Shown: positions 34,242 to 43,481 of the stretch, in pieces | Numbering within the stretch: position 1 is the stretch's first letter | How the letters are laid out: the number at the start of each line of letters is the position of its first letter | Source: Clostridium sp. | GTDB lineage: Bacteria > Bacillota > Clostridia > Clostridiales > Clostridiaceae | NCBI RefSeq assembly: GCF_029267215.1 | Contig: NZ_JARIDH010000056.1 | Coordinates: forward strand, 1-45,379 | Direction: 5' to 3' | DNA: 45,379 bases | Program-made: the position numbers and the translations under genes | Notes under the pieces: model-generated | What the model was told of the DNA's origin: nothing | The model's input: the letters and a program-made list of their open reading frames with translations, nothing else | The model's database searches: none

Positions 34242-35066
34242 ATGAAGAAAATAATCATAAGAATAATGTTTTTCGTGGCTTTAATAAGTATATTATGTCC
34301 AATTGAAGGTGAAGTGGTAAATGCTAAGGGAATAAATAAAATAGAAAATTTAAATAATAAAAATCCTAACAGTATAAAATTTTTAGAAGATAAAAATGGA
34401 ATTGTTATCATAAAAACAATAACTGAAAATGTGGTTATTGTTGATGGAAAAGATTCCAATAAAATAGAATTGGTAAATAAGATTAAAGAAGAAAATGGAA
34501 TGAATCTATATATGTTAGTTATTAGAAATACTGATTTAGAAACTGAGTTCTTTATAAGAAGAATGATTAATTCTATGAATATTAAGAAAATAGTTGTTCC
34601 TAATATAAATAATTTAAATAAGAATTTAGTTGAATATTTAAAAATTAAAAAAATAAGTTTAAGGGATATGAAAATGGGCTTTAATTCAAATGTTGGTAAT
34701 GTAGAGCTTAGAGGGAAATGTATTAGTGGATTGAATAATGAGGGAATGATTTTTTGTTCTGTAGATAATATAAAAGTTGGGTTTATTTCAAGGGAAATGT
34801 TAAAGGAAATAAAAAAGGAAAAATTTGTTCTTAATAACAAAGTAGATGTTTTAAATATAAGAGGAAGTAGTGATTTTACAAAAAGTGAATTTAGAGAAAT
34901 TGTTAAAGAGTTAAGGCCTATTAAGATTATAGGAAATGATGAAAATGAAATCTATTATTTGAAGGAAGCTAAAAAAAGAGGAGTTAAATATTATTCATTA
35001 AAAAATAGAGGCTGCTTAATTATAAAAAGAATATTAGGGGAAACAAAAGAGTTTGAAATAATATAA
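34242..35066 (+). CDS. secreted protein, possible metal-less metallo-beta-lactamase-fold homologue
   Basis: A 274-residue exported protein: signal peptide about residues 1-28 (KKIIIRIMFFVALISILC then VNAKG). I recognise no named family, but its order of elements follows the ComEC-type protein at 29269-30120. IVDGKDSNKI parallels LIDAGTPESS; RNTDLE (95-100) stands where the other has HPHDDH; VGFISREM parallels FLFTGDAE; and VDVLNIRGSS (201-210) parallels SDVLKVGHHGS. RGVKYYSLKNRGCLIIK parallels RNIKIFRTDEDGTIKIS. If right, all metal ligands are lost. The ATG follows GAAGGTGGATTTT. It is convergent with the SpoVB-like gene. Confidence 0.6.
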   Translation: MKKIIIRIMFFVALISILCPIEGEVVNAKGINKIENLNNKNPNSIKFLEDKNGIVIIKTITENVVIVDGKDSNKIELVNKIKEENGMNLYMLVIRNTDLETEFFIRRMINSMNIKKIVVPNINNLNKNLVEYLKIKKISLRDMKMGFNSNVGNVELRGKCISGLNNEGMIFCSVDNIKVGFISREMLKEIKKEKFVLNNKVDVLNIRGSSDFTKSEFREIVKELRPIKIIGNDENEIYYLKEAKKRGVKYYSLKNRGCLIIKRILGETKEFEII

Positions 35067-35079
35067 ATTTTACATGAAA

Positions 35080-35151
35080 AAGCTTTATCAAAAACAATAA
35101 AACATTAAATTAATTTATGTTTTATAAGTTTTTTGATAAAGCTTAATTTTT
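35080..35151. terminator. bidirectional branched terminator
   Basis: Outer arms AAGCTTTATCAAAAAC (35080-35095) and GTTTTTTGATAAAGCTT (35128-35144) enclose an inner hairpin AAAACAT/ATGTTTT. The plus-strand tail is AATTTTTAT. It lies between convergent genes. Confidence 0.75.
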
Positions 35152-36679
35152 ATGAGACTTTAATTGATTTATTTTTAAATTTATAAAGTATTTTGTCCTT
35201 AAGTATTAGAAGTGTAAATATTACTATTGAGATTGAACTTATAACTAAAGCTTGAATTCTATAATCTAAATAAGAAAGTGTTAATGAAAGAGGGCTTAAA
35301 CAAATATAAGTTAACAGGCCAGTTAAAATGTATATGAAAAAATTAGAGAGGGAAAGTCCTATATTTATATTCTTGTAAATTTCATACATATTTAAACAAA
35401 GTGATAAGGATGAAACTATAAGCATTGTAATTGCATAACCATAAATATTAATTGAAGGTATTGCTGTTAAGAAAAATAATAGACTTAACTCTAATATTTC
35501 AATTATTATGTTATTTCTAAGAATTATATTTTGTTTTTCTAATCCGTTTAATATTCCATACATGGTGTTAGACACAAATACTATAGGCATTATTAGAGAG
35601 GTAATTTTAATATATTCTCCTAAATCATCTCTTCCAAAAAAAACTTTTCCTAAGGTATCTGGAATACATACTCCAATGACTGTGGTACAAATACCTATTA
35701 AAAATGCTATTTTTATAACATCTCTAATCCTTTTAGCAGCAGAATAATAATGTTTTTTACTAAGTGTTTGAGAAAGGTCTGGTATTAGCATTGTATTTAT
35801 TGAAGAAACAATTATTAATGGAAAAGTTACAATAGACATTGCCATTGCAGAATACTTTCCAATCAAAGCTAATGCTTCAGAATAGGTGAATCCAGCAACC
35901 ATAAGACGTTTAGGAACGAGTAATGTGGAAATAACGCCAAATATACTCATTAAAAAGCCATTTAAACAAAGAGGAACAGAAGTTACTAAAACATCAAAAA
36001 GCAACTGAGCCCTACTTTCACCTTTAGTATGTTTCCTTGGATTTTTACTAATTGTATATTTAAAATATCCAAAAAGTAAAATCAAGCTTTGAAGTTCACC
36101 TAAACAAAGTGCTAGATAAGCCAAGGTAACTAATGATTCTAAGGTTTTTGCATTAAATATAAATATAAGTATAGCAAGAACTAAAATACGCAAAGATTTT
36201 TCTAAAATATCTATAAAAGAAGGAACTGTTATTTTAGAGGTGCCATAGAAAAATCCTTTTAGTATATTTGAAAGTGATATAAATATCATGGCTGGACAAG
36301 TTACCATAATTGATTTTATTATTCTAGGATCCTTAGCCCAATAATGTCCTATTATAGGAGAAAGGAAAAATACAAAAAATCCTATAATAAAACACCATAT
36401 AAAATTAAATGTTGCCACAACTTTCATTGTTCTAATTATATTATTATAATCATTTTTGGCTGAGTAAACAGCTGTTATCTTTGAAATAGCAGCTATAATT
36501 CCAGCTGTCATAATAGATATAAACAAATTATATATTGGCATTATAATACCATAAAGCCCCATTCCTTCAGGTCCTAGTATTTTAGAGAGGTACATTGAAA
36601 ATATAAAACCTAATACCCCTGTTGTTAAATTTGAGGCTGTAAGCATAAAGGAGTTTTTATAAAAATCATCTTTACTCAA
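35150..36679 (-). CDS. SpoVB-family oligosaccharide flippase (MOP superfamily)
   Basis: A 509-residue polytopic membrane protein with about 14 hydrophobic helices. The N-terminal family signature is KNSFMLTASNLTTGVLGFIF, then YLSKILGPEGMGLYGIIMP and later KGFFYGTSKITVPS. SpoVB/MurJ-type flippases move lipid-linked sugars across the membrane. SpoVB itself is tied to spore cortex synthesis, but clostridia hold several paralogues, so the exact role is uncertain. The start is TTG (complement 36677-36679) behind AAGGTGGTGATTCA. It is divergent from the propeller gene. Confidence 0.82.
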   Translation of the reverse strand: MSKDDFYKNSFMLTASNLTTGVLGFIFSMYLSKILGPEGMGLYGIIMPIYNLFISIMTAGIIAAISKITAVYSAKNDYNNIIRTMKVVATFNFIWCFIIGFFVFFLSPIIGHYWAKDPRIIKSIMVTCPAMIFISLSNILKGFFYGTSKITVPSFIDILEKSLRILVLAILIFIFNAKTLESLVTLAYLALCLGELQSLILLFGYFKYTISKNPRKHTKGESRAQLLFDVLVTSVPLCLNGFLMSIFGVISTLLVPKRLMVAGFTYSEALALIGKYSAMAMSIVTFPLIIVSSINTMLIPDLSQTLSKKHYYSAAKRIRDVIKIAFLIGICTTVIGVCIPDTLGKVFFGRDDLGEYIKITSLIMPIVFVSNTMYGILNGLEKQNIILRNNIIIEILELSLLFFLTAIPSINIYGYAITMLIVSSLSLCLNMYEIYKNINIGLSLSNFFIYILTGLLTYICLSPLSLTLSYLDYRIQALVISSISIVIFTLLILKDKILYKFKNKSIKVS

Positions 36680-36816
36680 TGAATCACCACCTTATTAAAA
36701 GTTCAATAATAATGAATATTCATAAGTTATGTTAAATATTCATTATATAGGAGTGAATTTAATAAGTTACTTCTATATATTTAAGAAGAAATAAGGGGGA
36801 TGTAGTAAGAGAAAAT

Positions 36817-38112
36817 ATGAAAAATGGTATAAAATTTTTAGGTATATTTTTGATTAGTATTTTATTATCTTTTTTAATTTGTTTTTTTACAAGTAAAGAT
36901 GGTAAATACATTAAAAGCGAAGAGTTTAATGAGGAATTAATTCTTAAGGGACTTAAAGGAGCTAAGGCTATATGTAGTGATGAAGAAAACAATTTATATT
37001 TAGCTGTGGAAAACAATATTTTTAAGGTTGATAAAAGTGGAAATATGAGATTAGAAATTAAGGAAGAAGGGAGGATTTTAGACTTAGAATATTACGAAGG
37101 AAAACTATATTATTCTATGGAAGGAAAACTTTCTACTCATGATTTAGTTAGTAAGGAAGGAAAAATATTCATAGAAAATATTCCTAATAAAGGAGTAAAT
37201 GGATTAGATACAAAAATACTCTTAAGAGAAGGAATTTTATATCTTACTATAGGTTCCTCAACAAATTCAGGGATTGTTGATTTTGAAGAAGGAATAGAGG
37301 ATGTTCCACCATTAGATATTATTTTAAATGGAAGAAATTATGATGATAATAAAAAAGGAGCTTTTGTTCCATTTAATACAAAAACTTTTAAAGGGCAAAA
37401 GATAAAAGGAAATATACTAGGGAATGCTTCAGTGATAGAAGTGGATTTAAAGAAAAATGAAAAAAATATATATTCATATGGATTAAGAAATGTAAAAGGT
37501 ATTGACTATAATAGTGAAGGAAAAATATTTGCAGTGATTGGGGGCATAGAGGAAAGTGGGTATCGTCCTTTAAGTGGTGATACAGATTATTTGTATGAAT
37601 TGAAAGGAGAGAAAACATGGTATGGTTGGCCAGATTATAGTGGAGGAGATCCTGTAAACTCTCCTAAATTTAGAGAAGAGGGCAAGCCGAAGGTTAACTT
37701 TATAACAGATGAACATAAAAGTTATATAATGCCTAAACCTATTTATCAAAATACAAAGGTTGGAGCTATGAATTCATTAACAATAGACAGAGAAGGGGAA
37801 TTTGGAAATAAGGATTCATTTATATTTTTTGATGATAAAGAAAAAGCTTTGATTAAGCTTTTAAAAGAAGGAGAAAAAAAAGAAATAGCTTTTCTTGAGG
37901 GTGAGGCCTATATAGATGATATTAAAATAATAGGGGGGGATTTATATATAATAGATGGAAATGAAGGTGTATTATTTAAATTAAGTAGTAATTATAAGAA
38001 AAGTGAATTACAAGTAAAATCATATATATTTTTAATATTAATAAATAGTATATTAATAGCTATTTTAATAACTAAATTTTTCTTGAATTTAAGAATAAGA
38101 AGATTTAAATAA
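36817..38112 (+). CDS. membrane-anchored glucose/sorbosone dehydrogenase-like beta-propeller
   Basis: A 431-residue protein with a hydrophobic segment at each end (about 5-26 and 402-424) and a large extracytoplasmic domain between. The middle resembles the soluble quinoprotein glucose/sorbosone dehydrogenase (PQQ-type) propeller: repeated GKLYYSMEGKL-like strands, YSYGLRNVKGIDYNSEGKIF near residue 220, then SGDTDYLYELKGEKTWYGWP and DYSGGDPV. No PQQ-biosynthesis gene is seen here. The function is unknown; sugar or wall-polymer binding is as likely as oxidation. The ATG has only a weak AAGAGAAA upstream. It lies in the same direction as the methyltransferase-like gene, with a weak hairpin between. 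Confidence 0.72.
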   Translation: MKNGIKFLGIFLISILLSFLICFFTSKDGKYIKSEEFNEELILKGLKGAKAICSDEENNLYLAVENNIFKVDKSGNMRLEIKEEGRILDLEYYEGKLYYSMEGKLSTHDLVSKEGKIFIENIPNKGVNGLDTKILLREGILYLTIGSSTNSGIVDFEEGIEDVPPLDIILNGRNYDDNKKGAFVPFNTKTFKGQKIKGNILGNASVIEVDLKKNEKNIYSYGLRNVKGIDYNSEGKIFAVIGGIEESGYRPLSGDTDYLYELKGEKTWYGWPDYSGGDPVNSPKFREEGKPKVNFITDEHKSYIMPKPIYQNTKVGAMNSLTIDREGEFGNKDSFIFFDDKEKALIKLLKEGEKKEIAFLEGEAYIDDIKIIGGDLYIIDGNEGVLFKLSSNYKKSELQVKSYIFLILINSILIAILITKFFLNLRIRRFK

Positions 38113-38117
38113 AAGTT

Positions 38118-38160
38118 AAGAGTAATTTTTTCTTTTTAAGTATAGAAAGAATTACTCTTT
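38118..38160 (+). terminator. possible terminator of the propeller gene
   Basis: 10-bp arms AAGAGTAATT (38118-38127) / AATTACTCTT (38150-38159), with further pairing TTTCTTT/GAAAG inside. The T tail is short, so it may be a weak terminator. Confidence 0.5.
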
Positions 38161-38200
38161 AAATGTATAATGGAATAAATTGGGAAAAAGGAGTGGTTTT

Positions 38201-38803
38201 ATGATTAGAGAAGTTATGTTAGATATGAGTAACATAAATTTTAAAGGTAACACATTAGATGTAGGTATAGACAACTATGGAATTATTTATAATATATTAA
38301 AACAGACTGAGGATGAAATAAGTGTTGATTATTATGTGGAAGATTTTAATGATGAATATAGAAATCAATATGACAATGGAGTTTTATTTTTTTCACTAAG
38401 TCAAATAAATAAAAAAAATATGGATGATGTTTTAAAAAATATATGGAATAATATCAGATTTGGAGGAAATCTATACCTTTGGGATAGGGAAAAAAATAAG
38501 AAGGAAACGGTAAATGATAAAATAAATGTAATTATGCCTAATGGGGAAGAAAAAGAAATAAAGTTCATAGATAATAGTATATCTAGTGAGTTTAATATAG
38601 AGAATACTAAAAAAACACTTGAAAAATATTTCGAAATACAAGAAACTAGAGTTTGTGATAAAATAATTTTCATGAAAGCAATAAAGAGAGGAAGTATAAA
38701 AGATGAAGATACTACTGACAGCAATAAACTCAAAGTATATCCACAGCAACTTGGCTGTGAGGTATCTGAAAGCATTCACAAAGGATTTAGATTTCCAAGG
38801 TGA
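38201..38803 (+). CDS. class I SAM methyltransferase-like protein, degenerate motif I
   Basis: A 200-residue protein with a methyltransferase-like order: NTLDVGIDNYGIIYNIL (about 18-34) where motif I (LDVGxGxG) is expected, DNGVLFFSLSQINKKNMDDV and then NIRFGGNLYLWDRE as motifs around strand 4 and 5, and a final IIFMKAIKR strand. The glycines of motif I are largely gone, so SAM binding is doubtful. The ATG follows AAAAGGAGTGG. The last 33 or so codons lie inside the next gene in another frame; the tail VYPQQLGCEVSESIHKGFR looks unlike a natural end. A frameshift near the 3' end is possible. Confidence 0.62.
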   Translation: MIREVMLDMSNINFKGNTLDVGIDNYGIIYNILKQTEDEISVDYYVEDFNDEYRNQYDNGVLFFSLSQINKKNMDDVLKNIWNNIRFGGNLYLWDREKNKKETVNDKINVIMPNGEEKEIKFIDNSISSEFNIENTKKTLEKYFEIQETRVCDKIIFMKAIKRGSIKDEDTTDSNKLKVYPQQLGCEVSESIHKGFRFPR

Positions 38804-40379
38804 TATAAAGGAGTTTTCAATCAATGATAGAGTTGAGAATATATTAGAGGGTATAATCGAGGAGAAACCAGATGTGGTGGCTTTCTCCTGTTACATATGG
38901 AATATGGAGTTTGTAAACAGAGTAGCAGAGCTTATAAAACTTGTAGATCCTAAAATAGAAATTCTTTATGGAGGACCAGAGGTTTCTTATGAAGGAAAAG
39001 AATTCTTAGAAAATCATAAAGGGGAATACGTAATAGTAGGTGAAGGGGAACATACATTTAGAGAGTTTGTCCTTTATAAGTTAGGGGAAAAGAAATTAGA
39101 GGATATAAAAGGTATTTATTACAAAAAAGATGATAAGGTTATAAAAAATCCTGAAAGACCTCAAATGGATATGAATGAATTAATATTCCCATACACATAT
39201 GAAGAGGATATAAATAATAAAATTGTTTATTATGAAGCATCAAGAGGTTGTCCATTTAAATGTAAATACTGTCTTTCTTCTGTAATGCATGGAGTAAGAT
39301 TCTTAGATGTAGAAAGAGTAAAAAAAGAATTAAAATATTTTATGGATAAAAAATTAAAGTTAGTTAAGTTTGTTGATAGAACATTTAACTGTAATAGAGA
39401 ATACACAGTTGAACTTCTTAAATACTTAAGTGAACAAGATACGGAAACAAGATTCCATTTTGAGGTTGCAGCAGACCTTTTAACAGAGGAACAAATAGAA
39501 ATTTTAAATAAAGCTCCAAAAGGAAGATTTCAATTAGAGGTTGGAGTACAAACTACTAACAATGAGGTTTTACATAATATAAATAGATATATTACATATG
39601 AAAATATAAAAGACAAGGTTTTAAAGGTTGCAGCTTATAATAATGTAATGCAACATTTAGACTTAATAGCAGGGCTACCAGGAGAAAATTTAGAATCATT
39701 CAAAAATTCATTTAATGATGTTCATGCAATAAGACCAGATGAAATACAACTTGGCTTCTTAAAATTATTAAAAGGTTCATCTATGAGAGAAGAAGCAGAA
39801 AAGTGGGGAATAGTTTACTCACCATATGCACCATATGAAATAATAAGAAGCAAAGATATAAGTTATGAAGAATTATTACTTCTTAAAAAAGTAGAGGCTA
39901 TGGTGGATAAATATTATAATTCCTGTAAATTTAACAATGTAATTAAGTTTTTCTTAGATATATATGAAAAACCTTTTGATTTTTACTGTGATTTAGCTAT
40001 GTTCTTTGAAGAAAAAGGAAATTTCAAGAAAAGTATAGGAAATGTTGAATATTATAAGCTATTATTAGAATTTTATAATGAAAAACTTCAAGGGGATGAT
40101 GAAAATTTATTAAAAGAAGTCTTAAAACTAGATTATTTATGTTTCAACAAGAAGAGATGGTTACCAGATTTTCTTATTAGAACAATTACAAAGGATGAAG
40201 AACAAGAAATAAAGGATATGTTTAATAGAGAATTGCCTTATAAAAAGTCTCACATAGAAAAATTTGAAATTGATATAATTAATTATATGAAAAATGGGGA
40301 AATTAAATATGAACATAAATATTTAATTTTTGATGAAATGAATTTTAGTTATGATTCTTTTATGGAAGTAAATAAATAG
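38703..40379 (+). CDS. B12-binding radical SAM protein (DUF4080 type)
   Basis: A 558-residue protein with an N-terminal cobalamin-binding-like Rossmann domain (about 1-140; LLTAINSKYIHSNLAVRYLK, then VGEGEHTFREF), a radical SAM core with CxxxCxxC in SRGCPFKCKYCLSSVMHG (near residue 185), and a C-terminal DUF4080 region. Such enzymes are predicted methyl- or methylthiotransferase-like radical catalysts; the substrate is unknown. The ATG is preceded by AGAGAGGAAG. It begins 101 bases before the end of the methyltransferase-like gene, so translation of the two is likely coupled. No clear terminator follows. Confidence 0.85.
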   Translation: MKILLTAINSKYIHSNLAVRYLKAFTKDLDFQGDIKEFSINDRVENILEGIIEEKPDVVAFSCYIWNMEFVNRVAELIKLVDPKIEILYGGPEVSYEGKEFLENHKGEYVIVGEGEHTFREFVLYKLGEKKLEDIKGIYYKKDDKVIKNPERPQMDMNELIFPYTYEEDINNKIVYYEASRGCPFKCKYCLSSVMHGVRFLDVERVKKELKYFMDKKLKLVKFVDRTFNCNREYTVELLKYLSEQDTETRFHFEVAADLLTEEQIEILNKAPKGRFQLEVGVQTTNNEVLHNINRYITYENIKDKVLKVAAYNNVMQHLDLIAGLPGENLESFKNSFNDVHAIRPDEIQLGFLKLLKGSSMREEAEKWGIVYSPYAPYEIIRSKDISYEELLLLKKVEAMVDKYYNSCKFNNVIKFFLDIYEKPFDFYCDLAMFFEEKGNFKKSIGNVEYYKLLLEFYNEKLQGDDENLLKEVLKLDYLCFNKKRWLPDFLIRTITKDEEQEIKDMFNRELPYKKSHIEKFEIDIINYMKNGEIKYEHKYLIFDEMNFSYDSFMEVNK

Positions 40380-40460
40380 TTTTAATTATATGCATAATAG
40401 AAGTCTTAATATGAAATATATATTGATGTGCAACTTTTTAAAAATCAATTGAATTAACAA

Positions 40461-40496
40461 TTTATTCAAAAAATGCAATGTAGATTTTTGAATAAA
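40461..40496. repeat. 12-bp inverted repeat before the V-ATPase operon
   Basis: TTTATTCAAAAA (40461-40472) / TTTTTGAATAAA (40485-40496), 12-base loop, no T run afterwards. The 259-base gap otherwise holds the promoter below. Confidence 0.6.
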
Positions 40497-40530
40497 AGGT
40501 TATGAAATTGTATACAATAATAAAATTGTG

Positions 40531-40558
40531 TTGAATTAAGTTGATTTTTATGTATAAT
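40531..40558 (+). promoter_or_regulatory. V-ATPase operon promoter
   Basis: TTGAAT (40531-40536), 16-base spacer, TATAAT (40553-40558) with an extended TG just before the -10. It leaves a leader of about 75 bases. Confidence 0.65.
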
Positions 40559-40638
40559 TAATATTAAGGGTTAATTAATACTATATAAAGTATTAATATA
40601 TATTTTATAAAAATTCCTTATATAAAGGTGGTGAAACT

Positions 40639-40965
40639 TTGGCAATAGAAGCAATAAAAGAAATTAGAAAAGTGGAAATGCAAGCTGATGAAATGATTAA
40701 AGAATCTCATGAGCAAAGCAAAAAGATAATTTCAGATGCAACAATTGAAGGTGATAAGAGATATAATGAAATAATAACTGAAGCTAAAAATGTTGCAAAA
40801 GAAATTATGAATAATGCAGAAGATGCTGGAAAGAAAGAAGCAGAAATAATACTTTCTGAAGGCAAAGGAAAATGTGCTGAGGTATCAAATCTTACAGGAG
40901 ATAAGATTAATGATGCAGTAAATTTAATTATTGAGAGGATTGTGAAAACTAATGGCAATAGTTAA
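40639..40965 (+). CDS. V-type ATP synthase subunit H
   Basis: A 108-residue, almost fully charged coiled-coil protein (AIKEIRKVEMQADEMIKESH, EAKNVAKEIMNNAEDAGKKE) that fits the peripheral stalk subunit called H, G or NtpF in bacterial and archaeal V/A-type ATPases, partner of subunit E. The start is TTG at 40639 behind AAAGGTGGTG. The 3' end overlaps subunit I by 14 bases. It is the first gene of the operon H-I-K-E-C-F, the usual order before A-B-D. Confidence 0.85.
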   Translation: MAIEAIKEIRKVEMQADEMIKESHEQSKKIISDATIEGDKRYNEIITEAKNVAKEIMNNAEDAGKKEAEIILSEGKGKCAEVSNLTGDKINDAVNLIIERIVKTNGNS

Positions 40966-42898
40966 GATGAATAAATTCACCTTACTTGCCTTTGAATCAG
41001 AGAAAGAGAAGCTTCTTAGAAAAATTCAAAGTTCTTCAGAGGTTGAGTTTATAAACCTACAAAGCGAAGAAAAAGTTGAAAGCAATGAAGTTTTTGAGTC
41101 TCTTAATAAGGATGATTTAGATTCTGAAGCATTACATATTGAAGAGAATGTTTCAAAAACAAGATCAGCTTTAGACTTTTTAAAAGAGTTTGTTCCTGAA
41201 TTTGGTGGAATAAAAGCTTTAAAAGCTGGTAAAGAAAGCTTAACTTTAGATGAATTAGAAACGAAAGTTGAAAATAGCAACTGGGAAGTGGTTTATTCAG
41301 AGGTTAAGAACATGGAGAGAGAGCTTGCTACTCTAGAAAATGAAAAGACAAAGCTTATAGGTGAAATAGAAATCTTAGAGCCATGGCAAAGTTTCGATGC
41401 TCCATTAGGTGAATTAAATAATTTGAAAAAAGTAGTTACATTCTTAGGAGTAATTTCAAGTCAAAATCTTGAAAATATGAAGAATGAAATCGAAAGTGAA
41501 TTTAAGGAAAGTTATATAGAAGTTATTTCTGATACTGACCAGGATTCATACATCTTTGTAATGGGAATGAAGGAAGATAGCGAAAAAATAGATGATATAT
41601 TAAAGCAATTTGGTTTCTCAGCATTTCAAAGCAAATACACTGAAGAAATTTCTGTTCTTTTAGAAAAGTTTAAATCTGAAATAAAAGATATAGAAAACAA
41701 AAAAGCAGATTTAAAAGCTACACTTTCAAATTACAGAGAAGAAAAAAGAACTTTAGAATTAGCTTTTGAATACTACAGCAATATTATGGTTAGAAAAGAA
41801 GCAAGTGAAAACTTCTTAAAAACTGATAAAGTAGTAGTAATTCAAGGATGGGTTCCTGAAAATGATAAAAATGATTTACAGGAAGTTATAAAAAATTCAG
41901 TAGGAGATATGTATTATCTTGAGTTTGAGGAAGTTAAAGAAGAAGAAGTTGCAGAAGTTCCAGTTAAATTACATAACAAAGGACCAGCATCAGCATTTGA
42001 TTCTATAACTGAAATGTATAGTTTACCAAGATATGATGAAATAGACCCTACACCATTTTTAACACCTTTCTACTTAATATTCTTCGGAATGATGGTTGCT
42101 GATATGGGATATGGAATAGTATTATTCTTAGGAACGTTATTAGCTCTTAAGTTCTTCAATTTAGACGAAGGACAAAAGAAATTTGTTAATTTCTTTATGT
42201 ATCTAAGCTTAGCTACAACAGTAGCAGGAGCAATATTTGGTACTGCCTTTGGATTTGAACTTAAGTTTGGATTGATAAATCCAAGTAAAGATACGAATTT
42301 ACTACTTATGTTATCAGTAGGATTTGGTGTAATACAAATATTCTTTGGACTATTTATTAAGGCATATATGCTTATAAGAAATGGTGAGTATTTATATGCA
42401 TTATTCGATGTTGGATCATGGGTTATGCTTTTAATAGGTCTTCCAATGATATTCTTTGATGGTCCTATAAGCTTAGTAGGTAAAATTTTATCTATAGTTG
42501 GATCAATCATCATAATAGCAACACAAGGTAGAGATGAGGAAACAAAAGGTGCAAAAATAGGTCAAGGATTATACGCATTATATGGTATAACAGGATATGT
42601 AGGAGACTTAGTATCCTATACAAGACTTATGGCATTAGGTATTGCAGGTGGATCAATAGCAGCTGCACTTAACCTAATAATAGGTATGTTCCCAGGAATA
42701 GCACTTATAGTAATTGGACCACTATTCTTCTTAGCGGCTCATACATTTAACATGCTTTTATCATTACTAGGAGCATATGTTCATACAGCGAGATTACAGT
42801 ACGTTGAGTACTTCTCAAAGTTCTATGAAGGTGGTGGAAAGGCATTTACACCATTCAAAACTATAAACAAGTTTATAACAGTAAAAAAAAATAAATAA
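40952..42898 (+). CDS. V-type ATP synthase subunit I
   Basis: A 648-residue stator subunit, the counterpart of NtpI or the a-subunit. The N-terminal half (about 1-330) is soluble with two coiled coils. The C-terminal half has about eight transmembrane helices, beginning FLTPFYLIFFGMMVADMGYG. The family stretches GDLVSYTRLMALGIAGGSIA (with the essential arginine in the helix facing the rotor) and AAHTFNMLLSLLGAYVHTAR are intact. The ATG overlaps the end of subunit H. It provides the half-channels for ion passage. Confidence 0.95.
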   Translation: MAIVKMNKFTLLAFESEKEKLLRKIQSSSEVEFINLQSEEKVESNEVFESLNKDDLDSEALHIEENVSKTRSALDFLKEFVPEFGGIKALKAGKESLTLDELETKVENSNWEVVYSEVKNMERELATLENEKTKLIGEIEILEPWQSFDAPLGELNNLKKVVTFLGVISSQNLENMKNEIESEFKESYIEVISDTDQDSYIFVMGMKEDSEKIDDILKQFGFSAFQSKYTEEISVLLEKFKSEIKDIENKKADLKATLSNYREEKRTLELAFEYYSNIMVRKEASENFLKTDKVVVIQGWVPENDKNDLQEVIKNSVGDMYYLEFEEVKEEEVAEVPVKLHNKGPASAFDSITEMYSLPRYDEIDPTPFLTPFYLIFFGMMVADMGYGIVLFLGTLLALKFFNLDEGQKKFVNFFMYLSLATTVAGAIFGTAFGFELKFGLINPSKDTNLLLMLSVGFGVIQIFFGLFIKAYMLIRNGEYLYALFDVGSWVMLLIGLPMIFFDGPISLVGKILSIVGSIIIIATQGRDEETKGAKIGQGLYALYGITGYVGDLVSYTRLMALGIAGGSIAAALNLIIGMFPGIALIVIGPLFFLAAHTFNMLLSLLGAYVHTARLQYVEYFSKFYEGGGKAFTPFKTINKFITVKKNK

Positions 42899-42953
42899 TA
42901 ACAGTTAAATTTAAATTAAAATAAAAAAACATTATATTTTCAGGAGGAATTAA

Positions 42954-43451
<498 letters not shown>

Positions 43452-43481
43452 TAGTAAGCAAAGATTGGAGAAGTGAAAGGA

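Noticed and set aside
34196-34840. 214-codon minus-strand open frame across the secreted-protein gene
   Set aside because: The plus-strand gene has a good ribosome binding site and signal peptide; the minus reading is an Ile/Phe/Leu-rich shadow that crosses the promoter region.
38401-38824. Two overlapping minus-strand open frames in the methyltransferase/radical SAM junction
   Set aside because: Phe/Ile/Ser-rich shadow frames without ribosome binding sites; they do not explain the overlap.
38703-40379. Natural-product cluster around the B12 radical SAM protein
   Set aside because: The neighbours are a methyltransferase-like gene and a V-ATPase operon; no precursor peptide, transporter or other tailoring enzyme is adjacent.
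42070-42513. 147-codon minus-strand open frame inside V-ATPase subunit I
   Set aside because: Antisense to a well-conserved membrane region; no start signal.
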